DNA of 64,000 nt from Gleimia europaea ACS-120-V-Col10b (lineage in GTDB: Bacteria > Actinomycetota > Actinomycetes > Actinomycetales > Actinomycetaceae): positions 1,116,001-1,180,000 of the forward strand of contig NZ_KE150266.1 of assembly GCF_000411155.1 (NCBI RefSeq), read 5' to 3'. Shown piece by piece: positions 1-8,892 of this stretch. A model generated the notes under the pieces. The model saw only the letters and a list, made by a program, of their open reading frames with translations. It had not been told where the DNA came from and did not search any database. Position 1 is the first letter of the stretch; every line of letters begins with the position of its first letter. Made by a program: the position numbers and the translations under genes.

Positions 1-813
1 GTGAACCGGGTGGAGCGCAAACTCGGCAAAATTCCCGGTGTTAGCGCGCAAGTGAACCTGGCCACTGAGGCCGCGCACGTGGTACTTGACGATGCGGCAA
101 TCACCAATGAGCAACTGATTGAAACTATTGAAAAAGCCGGGTACACGGCCTCTTTGACCGGACGGACGCAAATTCCAGGAGGCGGCGTAGGGCACGCGCT
201 GGTCACTACTACTGGCTGGCAGGAAGCCCGCGTTAGTGGAGGATTTGGAGCCGCTGTCATTGCCGTTGCGGACGAAGTGAAAGAAACATCTGCCGAGGCT
301 ATCTCGCAGCTACGAGACCTGGACATCGAACCCGTGCTGCTCACCGGCGACAACGAGAACGCGGCCAACCAGGTTGCCCAAGAAGTGGGGATAACGCGGG
401 TTTACGCGAACGTGCTACCAGACGAAAAGCGCGACATCGTAGCTCGCCTACAGGCAGAAGGGCACAACGTGGCGATGGTTGGCGACGGCGTGAACGACGC
501 GGCCGCTCTTGCCCAAGCTGGCGTTCAGGGACTGGGTATGGCCATGGGCTCGGGCACCGAAGTAGCAATCGAGGCCGCCGACATCACGCTGGTTGGCTCC
601 GACTTGCGCTCCGCAGCAACCGCGATCAAGATCTCTCGCCAGACCCTGCGCATCATTAAGCAGAACCTGTTCTGGGCGTTTGCCTACAACGTTGCGGCCA
701 TTCCCCTGGCCATTGCCGGCCTCCTCAATCCCATGATCGCAGGAGCCGCCATGGCGGCCTCATCCGTTATCGTAGTGTCCAACTCGCTGAGACTGCGGAG
801 CGCGGAAAAATAG
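1..813 (+). CDS. Copper P-type ATPase remnant, 5'-partial, with large internal deletion
   Basis: The reading frame enters from the left window edge. Residues 1-55 match an HMA metal-binding domain starting just after where its CxxC motif should lie (VNRVERKLGKIPGV), so the true start is upstream. Residue about 60 onward jumps directly into the end of the nucleotide-binding domain and the P-domain (LLTGDNE, GDGVNDAAAL), followed by the last two membrane helices (about residues 222-262). Missing are the first six helices, the actuator domain with TGE, the CPC metal site, the DKTGT phosphorylation motif and the SEHP motif, which together are several hundred residues of a normal copper ATPase of about 750 residues. 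The frame stays open across the junction. What remains cannot pump metal; it could bind copper or simply be a decaying gene. A misassembly is possible. Family assignment is firm, function is not. Confidence 0.8.
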   Translation: MNRVERKLGKIPGVSAQVNLATEAAHVVLDDAAITNEQLIETIEKAGYTASLTGRTQIPGGGVGHALVTTTGWQEARVSGGFGAAVIAVADEVKETSAEAISQLRDLDIEPVLLTGDNENAANQVAQEVGITRVYANVLPDEKRDIVARLQAEGHNVAMVGDGVNDAAALAQAGVQGLGMAMGSGTEVAIEAADITLVGSDLRSAATAIKISRQTLRIIKQNLFWAFAYNVAAIPLAIAGLLNPMIAGAAMAASSVIVVSNSLRLRSAEK

Positions 814-826
814 GCTTGCAACAAGG

Positions 827-895
827 CTAGCCGGAGGTTTGCAGACGTTCTAACCGGAGATTTGCAGGCGGTCTAGCCGGAGGTTTGCAGAATTT
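827..895. repeat. Three tandem copies of a 23-bp unit
   Basis: The core ctagccggaggtttgcag occurs at 827-844 and 873-890, and a copy with two changes lies at 850-867. The spacing is exactly 23 bp. The array fills the gap between the convergent ATPase remnant and the membrane protein gene downstream. No dyad symmetry or T-run is visible, so it does not look like a terminator. A regulator-binding array or a minisatellite are both possible. Confidence 0.75.
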
Positions 896-897
896 AA

Positions 898-2862
898 CTA
901 CCTGCAGGCAGTTATCTCATACAGCGTTGCCCCATCAACACGCTTCACAACCTCGAAACCGTGCGAGGTATCAACCCCGTAAAAGCCCGGGCGAACCTTC
1001 GAGCGCATCGTCCGATAGTACGGCCTGTCTGCGCCCTCGTAGAAATGGGTTACGCCAATCCGATTTAGCGTCTCACACACGGCTGGCTCCGTATGAATGT
1101 GGTTGAAGTTCCACGGCAAAGCGCGCACATCCTCATCCACGTCAGAGTGCGACAATCCAGGTAGCACTACGCGCACGCCTCCAAGCGACTGGAAATACAC
1201 CGTTCCCACGGACGGGTCACCCAGTACCAGAGCGTCGGGAGGGAGCATCGCCGCAGCCTCGCGGAACAGATCCAGTTGCTCACTAGACGCCATACCGGCC
1301 GGCCCCAGATGCTGCGGGTCATACACCGCGCGCACAGCCAACGACCTCGAATCAATCGCACCAACGCCACTCAACACAACGATCAGCAGTACCGGAAGAG
1401 CCTGGTGCATGGGCCTCTTTTGCCGTAACCGCGTCGAAAAACGGAGCGCGCCAAGCGTGAATAAAAGCACCAGCACAACCTGCATCGCGCCCATCAGGCG
1501 GCGCGGATCTGAATACCACGGGCCCGTCAGAATCTGCAGACCAAAGTTAGGGGCATACGCCAAGAACACCAGAACCGCGAACACCATCCACGTGCCAATC
1601 AGCCACCGTGACTTCGCCAATGCCCGCGCCCGCATCAAACCGAGCACCAGCAACCCGGCGAACACCACCATCGCAAGCACAAAACCCAGTGCCATCGGAA
1701 ACGGAGGCACCGGCATCAACGGGCGCACCACGGCGTCTAGCAAGGAACGACCCCGCTCAAAACTGGCCGTAGCGAGCGTGCGCGGATTAAACATTGCAAC
1801 CCCCACCACCACGACCGTCAAAACCATTGCCGTACCCAAAAATGCGACGAGGCCGCGGCGGCCAGCCTTACGCGCGCCCCGCATCAGACGAACCATCGCA
1901 GCCGTAAAGGGCACCAGCACAAACGCGAACGCGTTGAAGAACGAAATCGGGTGGATCGCAACCGTGCCCAGCGCGCCGAGCAAGAACAGGGCCGTCCAAA
2001 TCGCGGCGACGCGCCACTGGTTCGAGGCAAACAGAGCCCTCACCCATGCGTTTCCAACCACCCACGCCAGCGTCAATAGGCCCGGCAAAAGCGCCATAGA
2101 AACCGCGTTCGGCCACTGCGCGTACATCGAGATGAAATCAGCGGGGAAACTCAAAGTCAGCGACGCGATCACCGCCGCAGTAAGCGTTGCCCTGCGATCC
2201 TCCCACAGGTAGTGCGCGAGGGCCGCCATCCCCACTATCCACCAAACCAGAAGCGCCAGTGAGGACGTGTTTACCGTCTGCACAACCGTAGAGGGCGTTG
2301 CAAACAGGGCGGCAAACGCGTGCCACATAGCCGGATAATACGTGTGTGCCTCACCCATCACAGAGAACAGAGGGGACAGGCCAAACAGCGAACCGTCACC
2401 GGAGTGCACCATCTGCCACACGCCGTTGTAATGGAACGATGGATCCCACTGCTGCAGGGGATTACGCGGATCAGCGAACGCCAGCAGCGGCAATGCCGCA
2501 ATCGTGAAACCACCCGTGATAGCGCCAATCAAAGGCCAATCCCAACGAGCCGGAGAAGTCCCGGCAGTCACCGCGCGACGTCCTCGACGAACAATCAAAT
2601 CAACCACAAACCCGGCAGCCGCCAAGATCATCAGCGTGGTCACCGCAAACCCCGCCGACCAGCGGACGCCAAAGCGCGGCGCCAGATTAGCTAAAACCGC
2701 AAGGAAACCAAACGACAGCAACGGCGCGGTTGCAAGCTGCACCAGAGTGCCCACCCGTCGATCTGCAAAACGGAAACTAAATACCCGCAGCCACATCCAG
2801 CCCGGAAGTGCCGCAACCAGTAACATCGCCACCAAAATCGGCAACTGCAAAACCCATGCCAT
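898..2862 (-). CDS. Polytopic membrane protein, DUF6541-like, GT-C-like
   Basis: A 654-residue protein with about 12 to 14 hydrophobic segments over the first 500 residues and a soluble C-terminal part of about 150 residues. Residues near 138-146 (QQWDPSFHYN) form a D-x-x-x-H loop between helices, which recalls the catalytic loop of GT-C glycosyltransferases. The overall pattern matches the actinobacterial DUF6541 family, whose members are often annotated simply as membrane proteins. The gene lies 20 bp downstream of dedA on the same strand, so the two are probably cotranscribed. A role in cell-envelope glycosylation or lipid-linked sugar transfer is an inference from topology. The start is an ATG with only a weak AGG upstream. 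Confidence 0.6.
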   Translation of the reverse strand: MAWVLQLPILVAMLLVAALPGWMWLRVFSFRFADRRVGTLVQLATAPLLSFGFLAVLANLAPRFGVRWSAGFAVTTLMILAAAGFVVDLIVRRGRRAVTAGTSPARWDWPLIGAITGGFTIAALPLLAFADPRNPLQQWDPSFHYNGVWQMVHSGDGSLFGLSPLFSVMGEAHTYYPAMWHAFAALFATPSTVVQTVNTSSLALLVWWIVGMAALAHYLWEDRRATLTAAVIASLTLSFPADFISMYAQWPNAVSMALLPGLLTLAWVVGNAWVRALFASNQWRVAAIWTALFLLGALGTVAIHPISFFNAFAFVLVPFTAAMVRLMRGARKAGRRGLVAFLGTAMVLTVVVVGVAMFNPRTLATASFERGRSLLDAVVRPLMPVPPFPMALGFVLAMVVFAGLLVLGLMRARALAKSRWLIGTWMVFAVLVFLAYAPNFGLQILTGPWYSDPRRLMGAMQVVLVLLFTLGALRFSTRLRQKRPMHQALPVLLIVVLSGVGAIDSRSLAVRAVYDPQHLGPAGMASSEQLDLFREAAAMLPPDALVLGDPSVGTVYFQSLGGVRVVLPGLSHSDVDEDVRALPWNFNHIHTEPAVCETLNRIGVTHFYEGADRPYYRTMRSKVRPGFYGVDTSHGFEVVKRVDGATLYEITACR

Positions 2863-2882
2863 TTGCGAACCTAACGCCGGCT

Positions 2883-3665
2883 CTACTCCGAATCAGACGA
2901 GGAAGTAGACGAGGACTGCGGCTGTTCATCATCGCCCACAACAACCTCGGCAATCTCCTGCGCCACATCAAACTCATTCTTACTGCGAATACGGTGCAAA
3001 ACGTACTCAAACACCATCGGCAACAGCGACACAAAAATGATTACGAAAATAATCACCGTCAGATTGTCATGAATAAACGCCACTCCGCCCAGCGCCGCGC
3101 CCACCACCGTCAGGCCAGTGCCCCACAACAGTGCGCCCAGCAGATTCCACACCGTGAACTTCATGTGGTTATAACGCGCGATGCCCGCCGCAATCGGCAC
3201 GAACGTGCGCACAAACGGCACAAACCTGCCGATCACCAGCGAACGGCCACCATAGCGCGCAAAAAAGTTCTCCGCCTGCACCAAATACTCGGTTTTCAAA
3301 ACCCGTGCATCATACTTAAACAAACGCCGACCCCAGTGGTGGCCAATGTAATAACCCACCTGCGAACCCGCCACCGCGCACACCGTAATCGTGAGCACCA
3401 GAACGAACAGGGACAGCCCCAACTGCGAATGCAACAAACCCGCAGTGAACACCAGCGAATCGCCCGGCAAAATCGGGAACAACACGCCCGACTCGATAAA
3501 CACAATCAGTGCGACGCCCGCCAAAACCCACGGCCCCATCGCAACCAGTAGGGTCTCCGGATCCTTAAACCACTCGATCACCGTCTCCAACCAAGACGGC
3601 GCGCCCGGCACCACCTGTAAAATCAAATCCGAAATCGCATTAGCAAAAGCACAAGTAAGCGACAA
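2883..3665 (-). CDS. DedA family membrane protein
   Basis: A 260-residue protein with the DedA/SNARE-associated pattern: hydrophobic segment, re-entrant loop ending in FPILPGDSL, then G-x-x-x-G-Y-x-x-G with HHWGRR, and the R-F-x-P-x-x-R motif (GRFVPFVRTFVPIAAG) near residues 142-157. DedA proteins are implicated in recycling of undecaprenyl phosphate and other phospholipids and in membrane homeostasis. The C-terminus is an acidic and serine-rich cytoplasmic tail. The start is a TTG preceded by AGGGGG at 5 nt, which is a good ribosome binding site. It is divergent from the flippase-like gene at 3793 and probably forms an operon with the membrane protein gene that follows. Specific substrate unknown. 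Confidence 0.88.
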   Translation of the reverse strand: MSLTCAFANAISDLILQVVPGAPSWLETVIEWFKDPETLLVAMGPWVLAGVALIVFIESGVLFPILPGDSLVFTAGLLHSQLGLSLFVLVLTITVCAVAGSQVGYYIGHHWGRRLFKYDARVLKTEYLVQAENFFARYGGRSLVIGRFVPFVRTFVPIAAGIARYNHMKFTVWNLLGALLWGTGLTVVGAALGGVAFIHDNLTVIIFVIIFVSLLPMVFEYVLHRIRSKNEFDVAQEIAEVVVGDDEQPQSSSTSSSDSE

Positions 3666-3780
3666 GGAAACCCCCTAACAACAGTTCGACAACAGCCTAA
3701 CCGCGCCCACAAACAAACCCTCACCACAAACTACAAGTGTTGTTAGGTTCACCAAAAACCACTATCAGGCAAACTCCACG

Positions 3781-3786
3781 TAAGCT
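3781..3786 (+). promoter_or_regulatory. Candidate -10 element giving a leaderless mRNA
   Basis: TAAGCT fits the actinobacterial TANNNT -10 pattern and ends 7 bp before the ATG at 3793. No Shine-Dalgarno sequence precedes that ATG, so transcription probably begins at or next to the A of the start codon. No clear -35 is seen. The 127-bp divergent region 3666-3792 holds no other obvious signal. Confidence 0.35.
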
Positions 3787-3792
3787 GTAACC

Positions 3793-6354
3793 ATGAGCGC
3801 AACCCCAGTCAGCTACGAGCCCACGCCCGTATCGCGCCTATGCGGCCCCGTACTCGTCGCCGACCGGCGCAGCACCCGCGTGCGGCGCACCCGCGATCTC
3901 ATCGACACTACGCTCGCGCTCCTCGCCATTGGCCTCATCCTACTCATCGGCGCCTTCGCCCAATCCACCACCACCGCCGTCACCGAAGACGTTCGCAGCG
4001 CCCTCTCCGGCGTACTGCGCCAAATCCTGCTTCTACCCCTCACCCTCGTCGAATCCATCGTTGTTCTCGCCGCCCCCATCTTCATCATCGTCCAACTAGC
4101 TATCCGTGGGCGCCTGCGCCAAATAGTTGAAGCCGTCATCACCGCAACCGTCACCGCGCTTCTCATGACTGCGTTGCTCTCCGCCGGCCCCCACCTCCCC
4201 CTCGAAATCACCGGCCCACTGGTCATCACCAGTGTCACCGGCACACACCTCGCCCTCGACACGCTCATTGCCGTCCTCGCCGCCTTCCTCACTAGCGCAT
4301 CTGAAGCCTCCGAATCCAAAGCCGTACGCTACACGTGGATATTCCTCTACGCTATGGCTTTCGTCTACGTCCTGCGCGGCACCCTCACCCTTCCCTCCGC
4401 TCTCGTCACCCTCCTCATCGGACGTGCGATCGGGTTGCTCTCGCGCTACATTCTCGGCTACAGCGAAGAACGCGGCGGCCCCACCGACCTCGTTGACGGC
4501 CTGCTCCAAATCGGTATCACCCCCGCCCGCATCGTGCGCGCCGACCTCGACACCGAGCAGCACCCCCTCGAAACCACCATCGTCACCGAAAAACCCGGCG
4601 ACCAAACCAGCTGGAGCTCCGCCTACCTCCCCCTCGTAGAAAACCCCGAAGCCGCCGCCGAACACGACGTCGGAACCCTCGAATTCAGCACGCTGAAAAG
4701 CCTCGCAGCCGAATCCGACCGCCACTACGTGTGCTGGGACACGAGCGGCACCCAATACGACCTCATCGTCCTTGACCCCGACACCGAATACACCTCGCTC
4801 ATCCACGACCTGTGGAGCAACATCCGCCTTAAAAACCTCAGTAGGTGGATCGCGCCTTCACTGCAAGCCACCGCCGAACGCGGTCTGCTGGTCAAAATCT
4901 CCGCGCACAACGCCGGCGTCATGACCCCCAAACCCATTGCCGTCACCTCCGCAGGCAGTTCCGTATTCACCGTCCAAGAACCCGTATTCAACGCCACGCC
5001 CCTAACCGAACTTGCGCCCGAACGCATCACCGACCAAATCCTCGACCGCTTCTACACCGAACTCAAACGCGCCCACCATCGCGGCATTGCCCACCGCTCC
5101 ATCACCGCCACCTCACTAGCCGTAGATGAAGGGGATCGCACGTGGATCCTTGGCTGGGACGAAGGCCAAGTAGCGACCTCCAACGTCAACCGCCACATTG
5201 ACATTGCGCAAATGCTCACCGTCCTCGCTCTCATCACCACGCCTGAACGCGCCCTTGCCTCCGCCAATCGCGTATTCGGGCAACGCACCCTGCAACTCAC
5301 CGCGCCCGTCCTGCAAAAAGTGGCCCTCCCCGCACCCACCCGTGCCGCCCTGCGCCGCTCCGGACTGCTGACCGAACTGCGGCAAAACATGATCGGGGAA
5401 ATACCGCCCCAACAGGTGCCCGAAACGCCCCTCACCCGCTTCTCCCTCAAAACCGTTATTCTCGCCATTATTGGCGTCATCGCCCTGTGGGTTATCCTTG
5501 GCTCCCTCAACTTCGAAACCGTGTACGAGGCCGTCCAAACCGCCAACCCTTGGTGGATCCTGGGTGCCTTTGGCCTGGGTCTCCTCACCTACATTGGGGC
5601 CGCGATCCCACTGGCCTGGTTCGTGCCCGAACGGCTCAGTTTGCGTGAAACCACGCTCGTGCAAGTCGGTGCGTCCGTCGTCTCTCTCGTTGCCCCCGCC
5701 GGCATTGGCCCTGCCGCGCTCAACCTGCGCTACCTGAACAAACGCGGCGTCTCCACACCCGTTGGCCTGGCCACGGTTGCCCTCATCCAGTTCACCCAAT
5801 TCGCCACCACCGTCATCACGCTGCTACTCGTCATCCTCGTCACCGGGCGTTCCACAACCCTCGACATCCCCTCCGGCACTGTGGTGTACGTGGTGGGCGG
5901 CCTCGTCACAGCGGTGGCGATAATCCTGGTGATCCCCAAGCTGCGCAACATGATCTGGGCAAAACTTCAACCCAGCTGGAACCAGATCCGGGAACGCCTC
6001 GTGTGGGTAGCCAGCCAGCCTAAACGCCTCGCCATTGGCGTGCTTGGCAACCTCATCATGACCGTCTCCTACGTCGCCGCATTCGGCGCATCTCTCGCCG
6101 CGTTCGGCTACAGCCTCGACGCCACCACCCTGGCCATCACGTTCCTCGCCTCCACCTCCCTCGGCTCCGTCATCCCCGCGCCGGGCGGTATCGGCCCCGT
6201 CGAAGCCGCACTCACCGCCGGCCTTACCGTTGCGGGCATCCCCTCCGGCGTCGCCATTTCCACTGCTCTCGTCTACCGCCTCGTAACCTTCTATGCCCGG
6301 GCGCCACTGGGCTGGATCGCCCTGCGCATCCTGCAACGCCGCAACCTCATCTAA
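3793..6354 (+). CDS. Lipid flippase-like (LPG synthase TM/YbhN family) protein with pseudokinase domain
   Basis: An 853-residue protein in three parts: about seven N-terminal membrane segments (residues 35-220), a soluble middle part (about 230-540), and a C-terminal block of about eight helices (550-853) of the lysylphosphatidylglycerol synthase transmembrane/UPF0104 family, with the typical PAPGGIGPVEA motif. The middle part looks like a degenerate protein kinase: the catalytic loop HRD is HRS (434-436) and the metal-binding DFG appears as DEG (456-458), so phosphotransfer is unlikely. Members with this layout occur in other actinobacteria; the C-terminal module belongs to the family that includes the MprF flippase domain. 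No aminoacyltransferase domain is present, so it is not a complete MprF. Transport of a lipid or polyprenyl-linked substrate is inferred. Confidence 0.72.
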   Translation: MSATPVSYEPTPVSRLCGPVLVADRRSTRVRRTRDLIDTTLALLAIGLILLIGAFAQSTTTAVTEDVRSALSGVLRQILLLPLTLVESIVVLAAPIFIIVQLAIRGRLRQIVEAVITATVTALLMTALLSAGPHLPLEITGPLVITSVTGTHLALDTLIAVLAAFLTSASEASESKAVRYTWIFLYAMAFVYVLRGTLTLPSALVTLLIGRAIGLLSRYILGYSEERGGPTDLVDGLLQIGITPARIVRADLDTEQHPLETTIVTEKPGDQTSWSSAYLPLVENPEAAAEHDVGTLEFSTLKSLAAESDRHYVCWDTSGTQYDLIVLDPDTEYTSLIHDLWSNIRLKNLSRWIAPSLQATAERGLLVKISAHNAGVMTPKPIAVTSAGSSVFTVQEPVFNATPLTELAPERITDQILDRFYTELKRAHHRGIAHRSITATSLAVDEGDRTWILGWDEGQVATSNVNRHIDIAQMLTVLALITTPERALASANRVFGQRTLQLTAPVLQKVALPAPTRAALRRSGLLTELRQNMIGEIPPQQVPETPLTRFSLKTVILAIIGVIALWVILGSLNFETVYEAVQTANPWWILGAFGLGLLTYIGAAIPLAWFVPERLSLRETTLVQVGASVVSLVAPAGIGPAALNLRYLNKRGVSTPVGLATVALIQFTQFATTVITLLLVILVTGRSTTLDIPSGTVVYVVGGLVTAVAIILVIPKLRNMIWAKLQPSWNQIRERLVWVASQPKRLAIGVLGNLIMTVSYVAAFGASLAAFGYSLDATTLAITFLASTSLGSVIPAPGGIGPVEAALTAGLTVAGIPSGVAISTALVYRLVTFYARAPLGWIALRILQRRNLI

Positions 6355-6449
6355 CGCGCCCGGTGAAAATCCCGGGCACATCACTCCTCGAAGTAACCAA
6401 AATTCGCACCGAAGATGACAAGACAAACAAGTTATGTGAGTGTTTAAAC

Positions 6450-7229
6450 ATGGAAAAAACTTTAACCACGACGCTTAAGAACATCCTCATCGTCATTGCG
6501 ATAATCCTCGCCATGGTGATCTCGTTCTTCCTTGGCCGCGCTAGCGTGAATGCGCCCGAGGCACAGCCTGCGCCCGAAAAGCAGCAATCCGCCGAAGCCG
6601 AACCCTCACAAGCGGCTACCGAAAGCCCCCAGTACGCTGATTCGCAGGAAAAACCAGAAATTCTAGAACTGCTGCGCGCCCAACCACGCCGCGTAAACGG
6701 TGACCCGCGCGCAATGGGTAAAGTGGACGCGCCCGTCGTGATGGTTGCGTACGAAGACTTCTCCTGCCCCATGTGCACCGTTTTCTTCACCAACGTCTAC
6801 CCGCAACTCAAACCGCTCGTTGACGAAGGCAAACTGCGCATCGAATTCCACGACCTCACCATCTTCCCCAACTACGGTTCCGACAAAGCCGCGCGCGGAG
6901 CGAGGGCCGCCGCGAACCAAGGCAAATTCTGGGAATACACCGAAACCGCGTACCACCTCGCCGGGGCTGGCAACCACCCCACCTACGACGACGCGAAAGT
7001 CCTCGAAATCGCCCAAACTATTGGCATCACCGACCTAGACAAGTTCGAAGCCGATTACAACGCGCCCGAAACTACGGCCTCCGTCAAAGAAGAAACCGAC
7101 CACGCCATGATGAACATCGGCATCACCGGCACACCGTTCTTCATTGTCAATGACGCGGTAATCTCTGGCGCCCAACCCGTTGACTACTTCCGCAACACCA
7201 TCGCGCGCCAGCTTGAACTAGCGGGTTAG
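6450..7229 (+). CDS. Membrane-anchored DsbA-like thiol-disulfide oxidoreductase
   Basis: A 259-residue protein with an N-terminal membrane anchor (about residues 10-30), a Pro/Glu/Gln-rich linker, and a DsbA-type thioredoxin domain. The active site is CPMC (Cys106-Cys109) in the context YEDFSCPMC, and the cis-proline loop is GTPFF. The domain faces the outside and should oxidise, reduce or isomerise disulfides of secreted proteins. I chose the ATG at 6450 because it starts directly before the membrane anchor; a GTG at 6363 would add 29 hydrophilic residues. The gene is followed after 3 nt by a ccdA-like gene, which fits a pathway that carries electrons across the membrane to this protein. Confidence 0.85.
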   Translation: MEKTLTTTLKNILIVIAIILAMVISFFLGRASVNAPEAQPAPEKQQSAEAEPSQAATESPQYADSQEKPEILELLRAQPRRVNGDPRAMGKVDAPVVMVAYEDFSCPMCTVFFTNVYPQLKPLVDEGKLRIEFHDLTIFPNYGSDKAARGARAAANQGKFWEYTETAYHLAGAGNHPTYDDAKVLEIAQTIGITDLDKFEADYNAPETTASVKEETDHAMMNIGITGTPFFIVNDAVISGAQPVDYFRNTIARQLELAG

Positions 7230-7232
7230 CCT

Positions 7233-8084
7233 ATGGAGATCAGCTACCTGGCTGCCTTTTTGGGCGGAGCCCTCATGATCTTCGCGCCATGTGCGGCCAT
7301 GCTCCTGCCCGCGTTCTTCGCATACGCCTTCACCTCGCGAAAAACACTACTTGCCCGCACCCTCGTTTTCGCCCTCGGCGTCATCATCGTGCTGGTTCCC
7401 CTCGGAGCATTCGCAGGTAGCCTCGGCGCCCTCATTCGGAGCTACTCTCAAACCGTCACCCTGGTAGCCGGGCTGCTCATCATGGCGCTTGGCATCATCC
7501 AAATGTTCGCCATCTCCATCCCCACGCCGCGCTGGGCATCCTCTCTCATGACCCCCAAATCAGCGGGCAACCAGGCAGAAGGGGGAGCGCCCACAAACCT
7601 GGCGGTATTCTTGCTCGGCATCGGTTACGCCATCGCCGGCGTAGGATGCTCCGGCCCGATCCTTGGCGCCGTCCTCTCCTTCGCCACCCTGGGAGGATCC
7701 ACCCTGACCGGCGCCCTCCTCATGGCCACCTTTGCGATCGGAATGGTCCTACCCGTCGCCCTCCTTGCCTTCCTCTGGGAACTGTTCAACCTCAGCAAAA
7801 AGAGCTGGCTCAAACCCAAACCCGCGAAACTGCTCGGCCGCTGGACCACCCGCATGAACATCATTTCCGGTGCCATCTTCGTAGTTCTCGGTGCGGTTCT
7901 CGTATTCTTTGGTGGGCAAGCTGGACTGCCCTCCATCCTCACCGCAACGCAACAAGTCGAACTAGAATCAAAGATCATAAACAACGTTGCCGGCGTTCCC
8001 GGATGGCTCTTCTTCACATTCGCCGCCGTCCTCGTTGCCCTCATCGTCGTCACCGTGAAAGAAAGGCGAAACCGTGGCAAATAA
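7233..8084 (+). CDS. CcdA/DsbD-type transmembrane thiol electron carrier
   Basis: A 283-residue protein with six core helices plus additional hydrophobic segments. Two cysteines lie in the helices expected for the CcdA fold: APC near residue 20 and VGC near residue 138, each followed by the usual glycine/proline breaks. Such proteins accept electrons from cytoplasmic thioredoxin and reduce extracytoplasmic thioredoxin-like proteins. It starts 3 nt after the DsbA-like gene and its end overlaps the following membrane protein by 11 bp, so the three are one operon. No cytochrome c maturation genes are nearby, so the DsbA-like neighbour is the likely partner. That link is inferred from position. 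Confidence 0.85.
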   Translation: MEISYLAAFLGGALMIFAPCAAMLLPAFFAYAFTSRKTLLARTLVFALGVIIVLVPLGAFAGSLGALIRSYSQTVTLVAGLLIMALGIIQMFAISIPTPRWASSLMTPKSAGNQAEGGAPTNLAVFLLGIGYAIAGVGCSGPILGAVLSFATLGGSTLTGALLMATFAIGMVLPVALLAFLWELFNLSKKSWLKPKPAKLLGRWTTRMNIISGAIFVVLGAVLVFFGGQAGLPSILTATQQVELESKIINNVAGVPGWLFFTFAAVLVALIVVTVKERRNRGK

Positions 8085-8880
8085 AACGCGAAGACACTGG
8101 ATCAGGTTGCTACTCCAGTACTTCGCCGTCTACGCCCTCGTTTTCGCCGCTACCCTCGCCGGCCACTTTTGGGTGATTTCTAAAGGCTACGAACCCCTTC
8201 CCGCCCTGCTACGGCTACGCGAACCTATGTTCGCTATTTACGAGGTGGCGATCCCCATGATCCTCGGGGCGGCACTGGTCAAATACTTCGCGGTGCGCGC
8301 CCACCTCACTTACGTCATCTGGCGCGAACCCGAATACGTGCTCCCCAAAAATGGGGGCAAGGCGCCCACGTATGCGCCACCCCTCGACACCTCCGATGAT
8401 CTTCTGTTGGGCACCGCGCTATCCTCAGATCCCGAACCGCTCTACGAGATCAACGTGCAACCACGCATATCACGCCTGTGGTGGCTGGCGGGAACGCTCG
8501 CAACGCTCGGCGCCCTCATCGTCATCACGTTCGGCCTCGCCGACAGTGAAGTCACCCCCACGGGCGCCGTCACCGGCCTTTTTGCCGCATTCTGTTGGGC
8601 ATTCACGCAAGAATACCTTCTGCGCGGCCTCGTGGTCGCCAAGGCCCGGCGGCTGAGCCACACCGACGCGAAGCCCCTGCTCGCTTCCCTACTGCTATCA
8701 ATCCTGTGGATGATCCCCATCGCTTTCACTGCGCCAACACTTACGAACGCCGTGATTCTCATAGTCCTGGGGCCCCTGCTGGGGCTGGGCACCTTTGCGT
8801 TGCGCCGCATGTTCACAACGCTCTGGGCGGCAATCGGCGCCCAGTTCCTGTTCATCGCCTCGTTCTACGTGCTGATCTAA
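8074..8880 (+). CDS. CPBP-like membrane protein with degenerate protease motifs
   Basis: A 268-residue protein with two N-terminal helices, a hydrophilic loop (about 95-135) and a C-terminal block of about five helices. The sequence FTQEYLLRG near residue 187 resembles the EExxxR motif of CPBP (CAAX protease and bacteriocin-processing) intramembrane proteases, but the first glutamate is Q, and the histidine expected in the next helix is not evident (ILWMIP). Catalysis is therefore doubtful. It begins with a GTG inside the end of the ccdA-like gene and is translationally coupled to it. It may assist the redox pair or be an unrelated membrane factor. Confidence 0.6.
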   Translation: MANKTRRHWIRLLLQYFAVYALVFAATLAGHFWVISKGYEPLPALLRLREPMFAIYEVAIPMILGAALVKYFAVRAHLTYVIWREPEYVLPKNGGKAPTYAPPLDTSDDLLLGTALSSDPEPLYEINVQPRISRLWWLAGTLATLGALIVITFGLADSEVTPTGAVTGLFAAFCWAFTQEYLLRGLVVAKARRLSHTDAKPLLASLLLSILWMIPIAFTAPTLTNAVILIVLGPLLGLGTFALRRMFTTLWAAIGAQFLFIASFYVLI

Positions 8881-8892
8881 CAAAGGCTCATA

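Noticed and set aside
827..895. CRISPR array
   Set aside because: Units follow each other with only 5-bp spacers; no cas genes are present.
4096..4806. Long - strand frame opposite the flippase gene
   Set aside because: Gly/Glu-rich composition without domains; a shadow of biased codons in the + strand gene.
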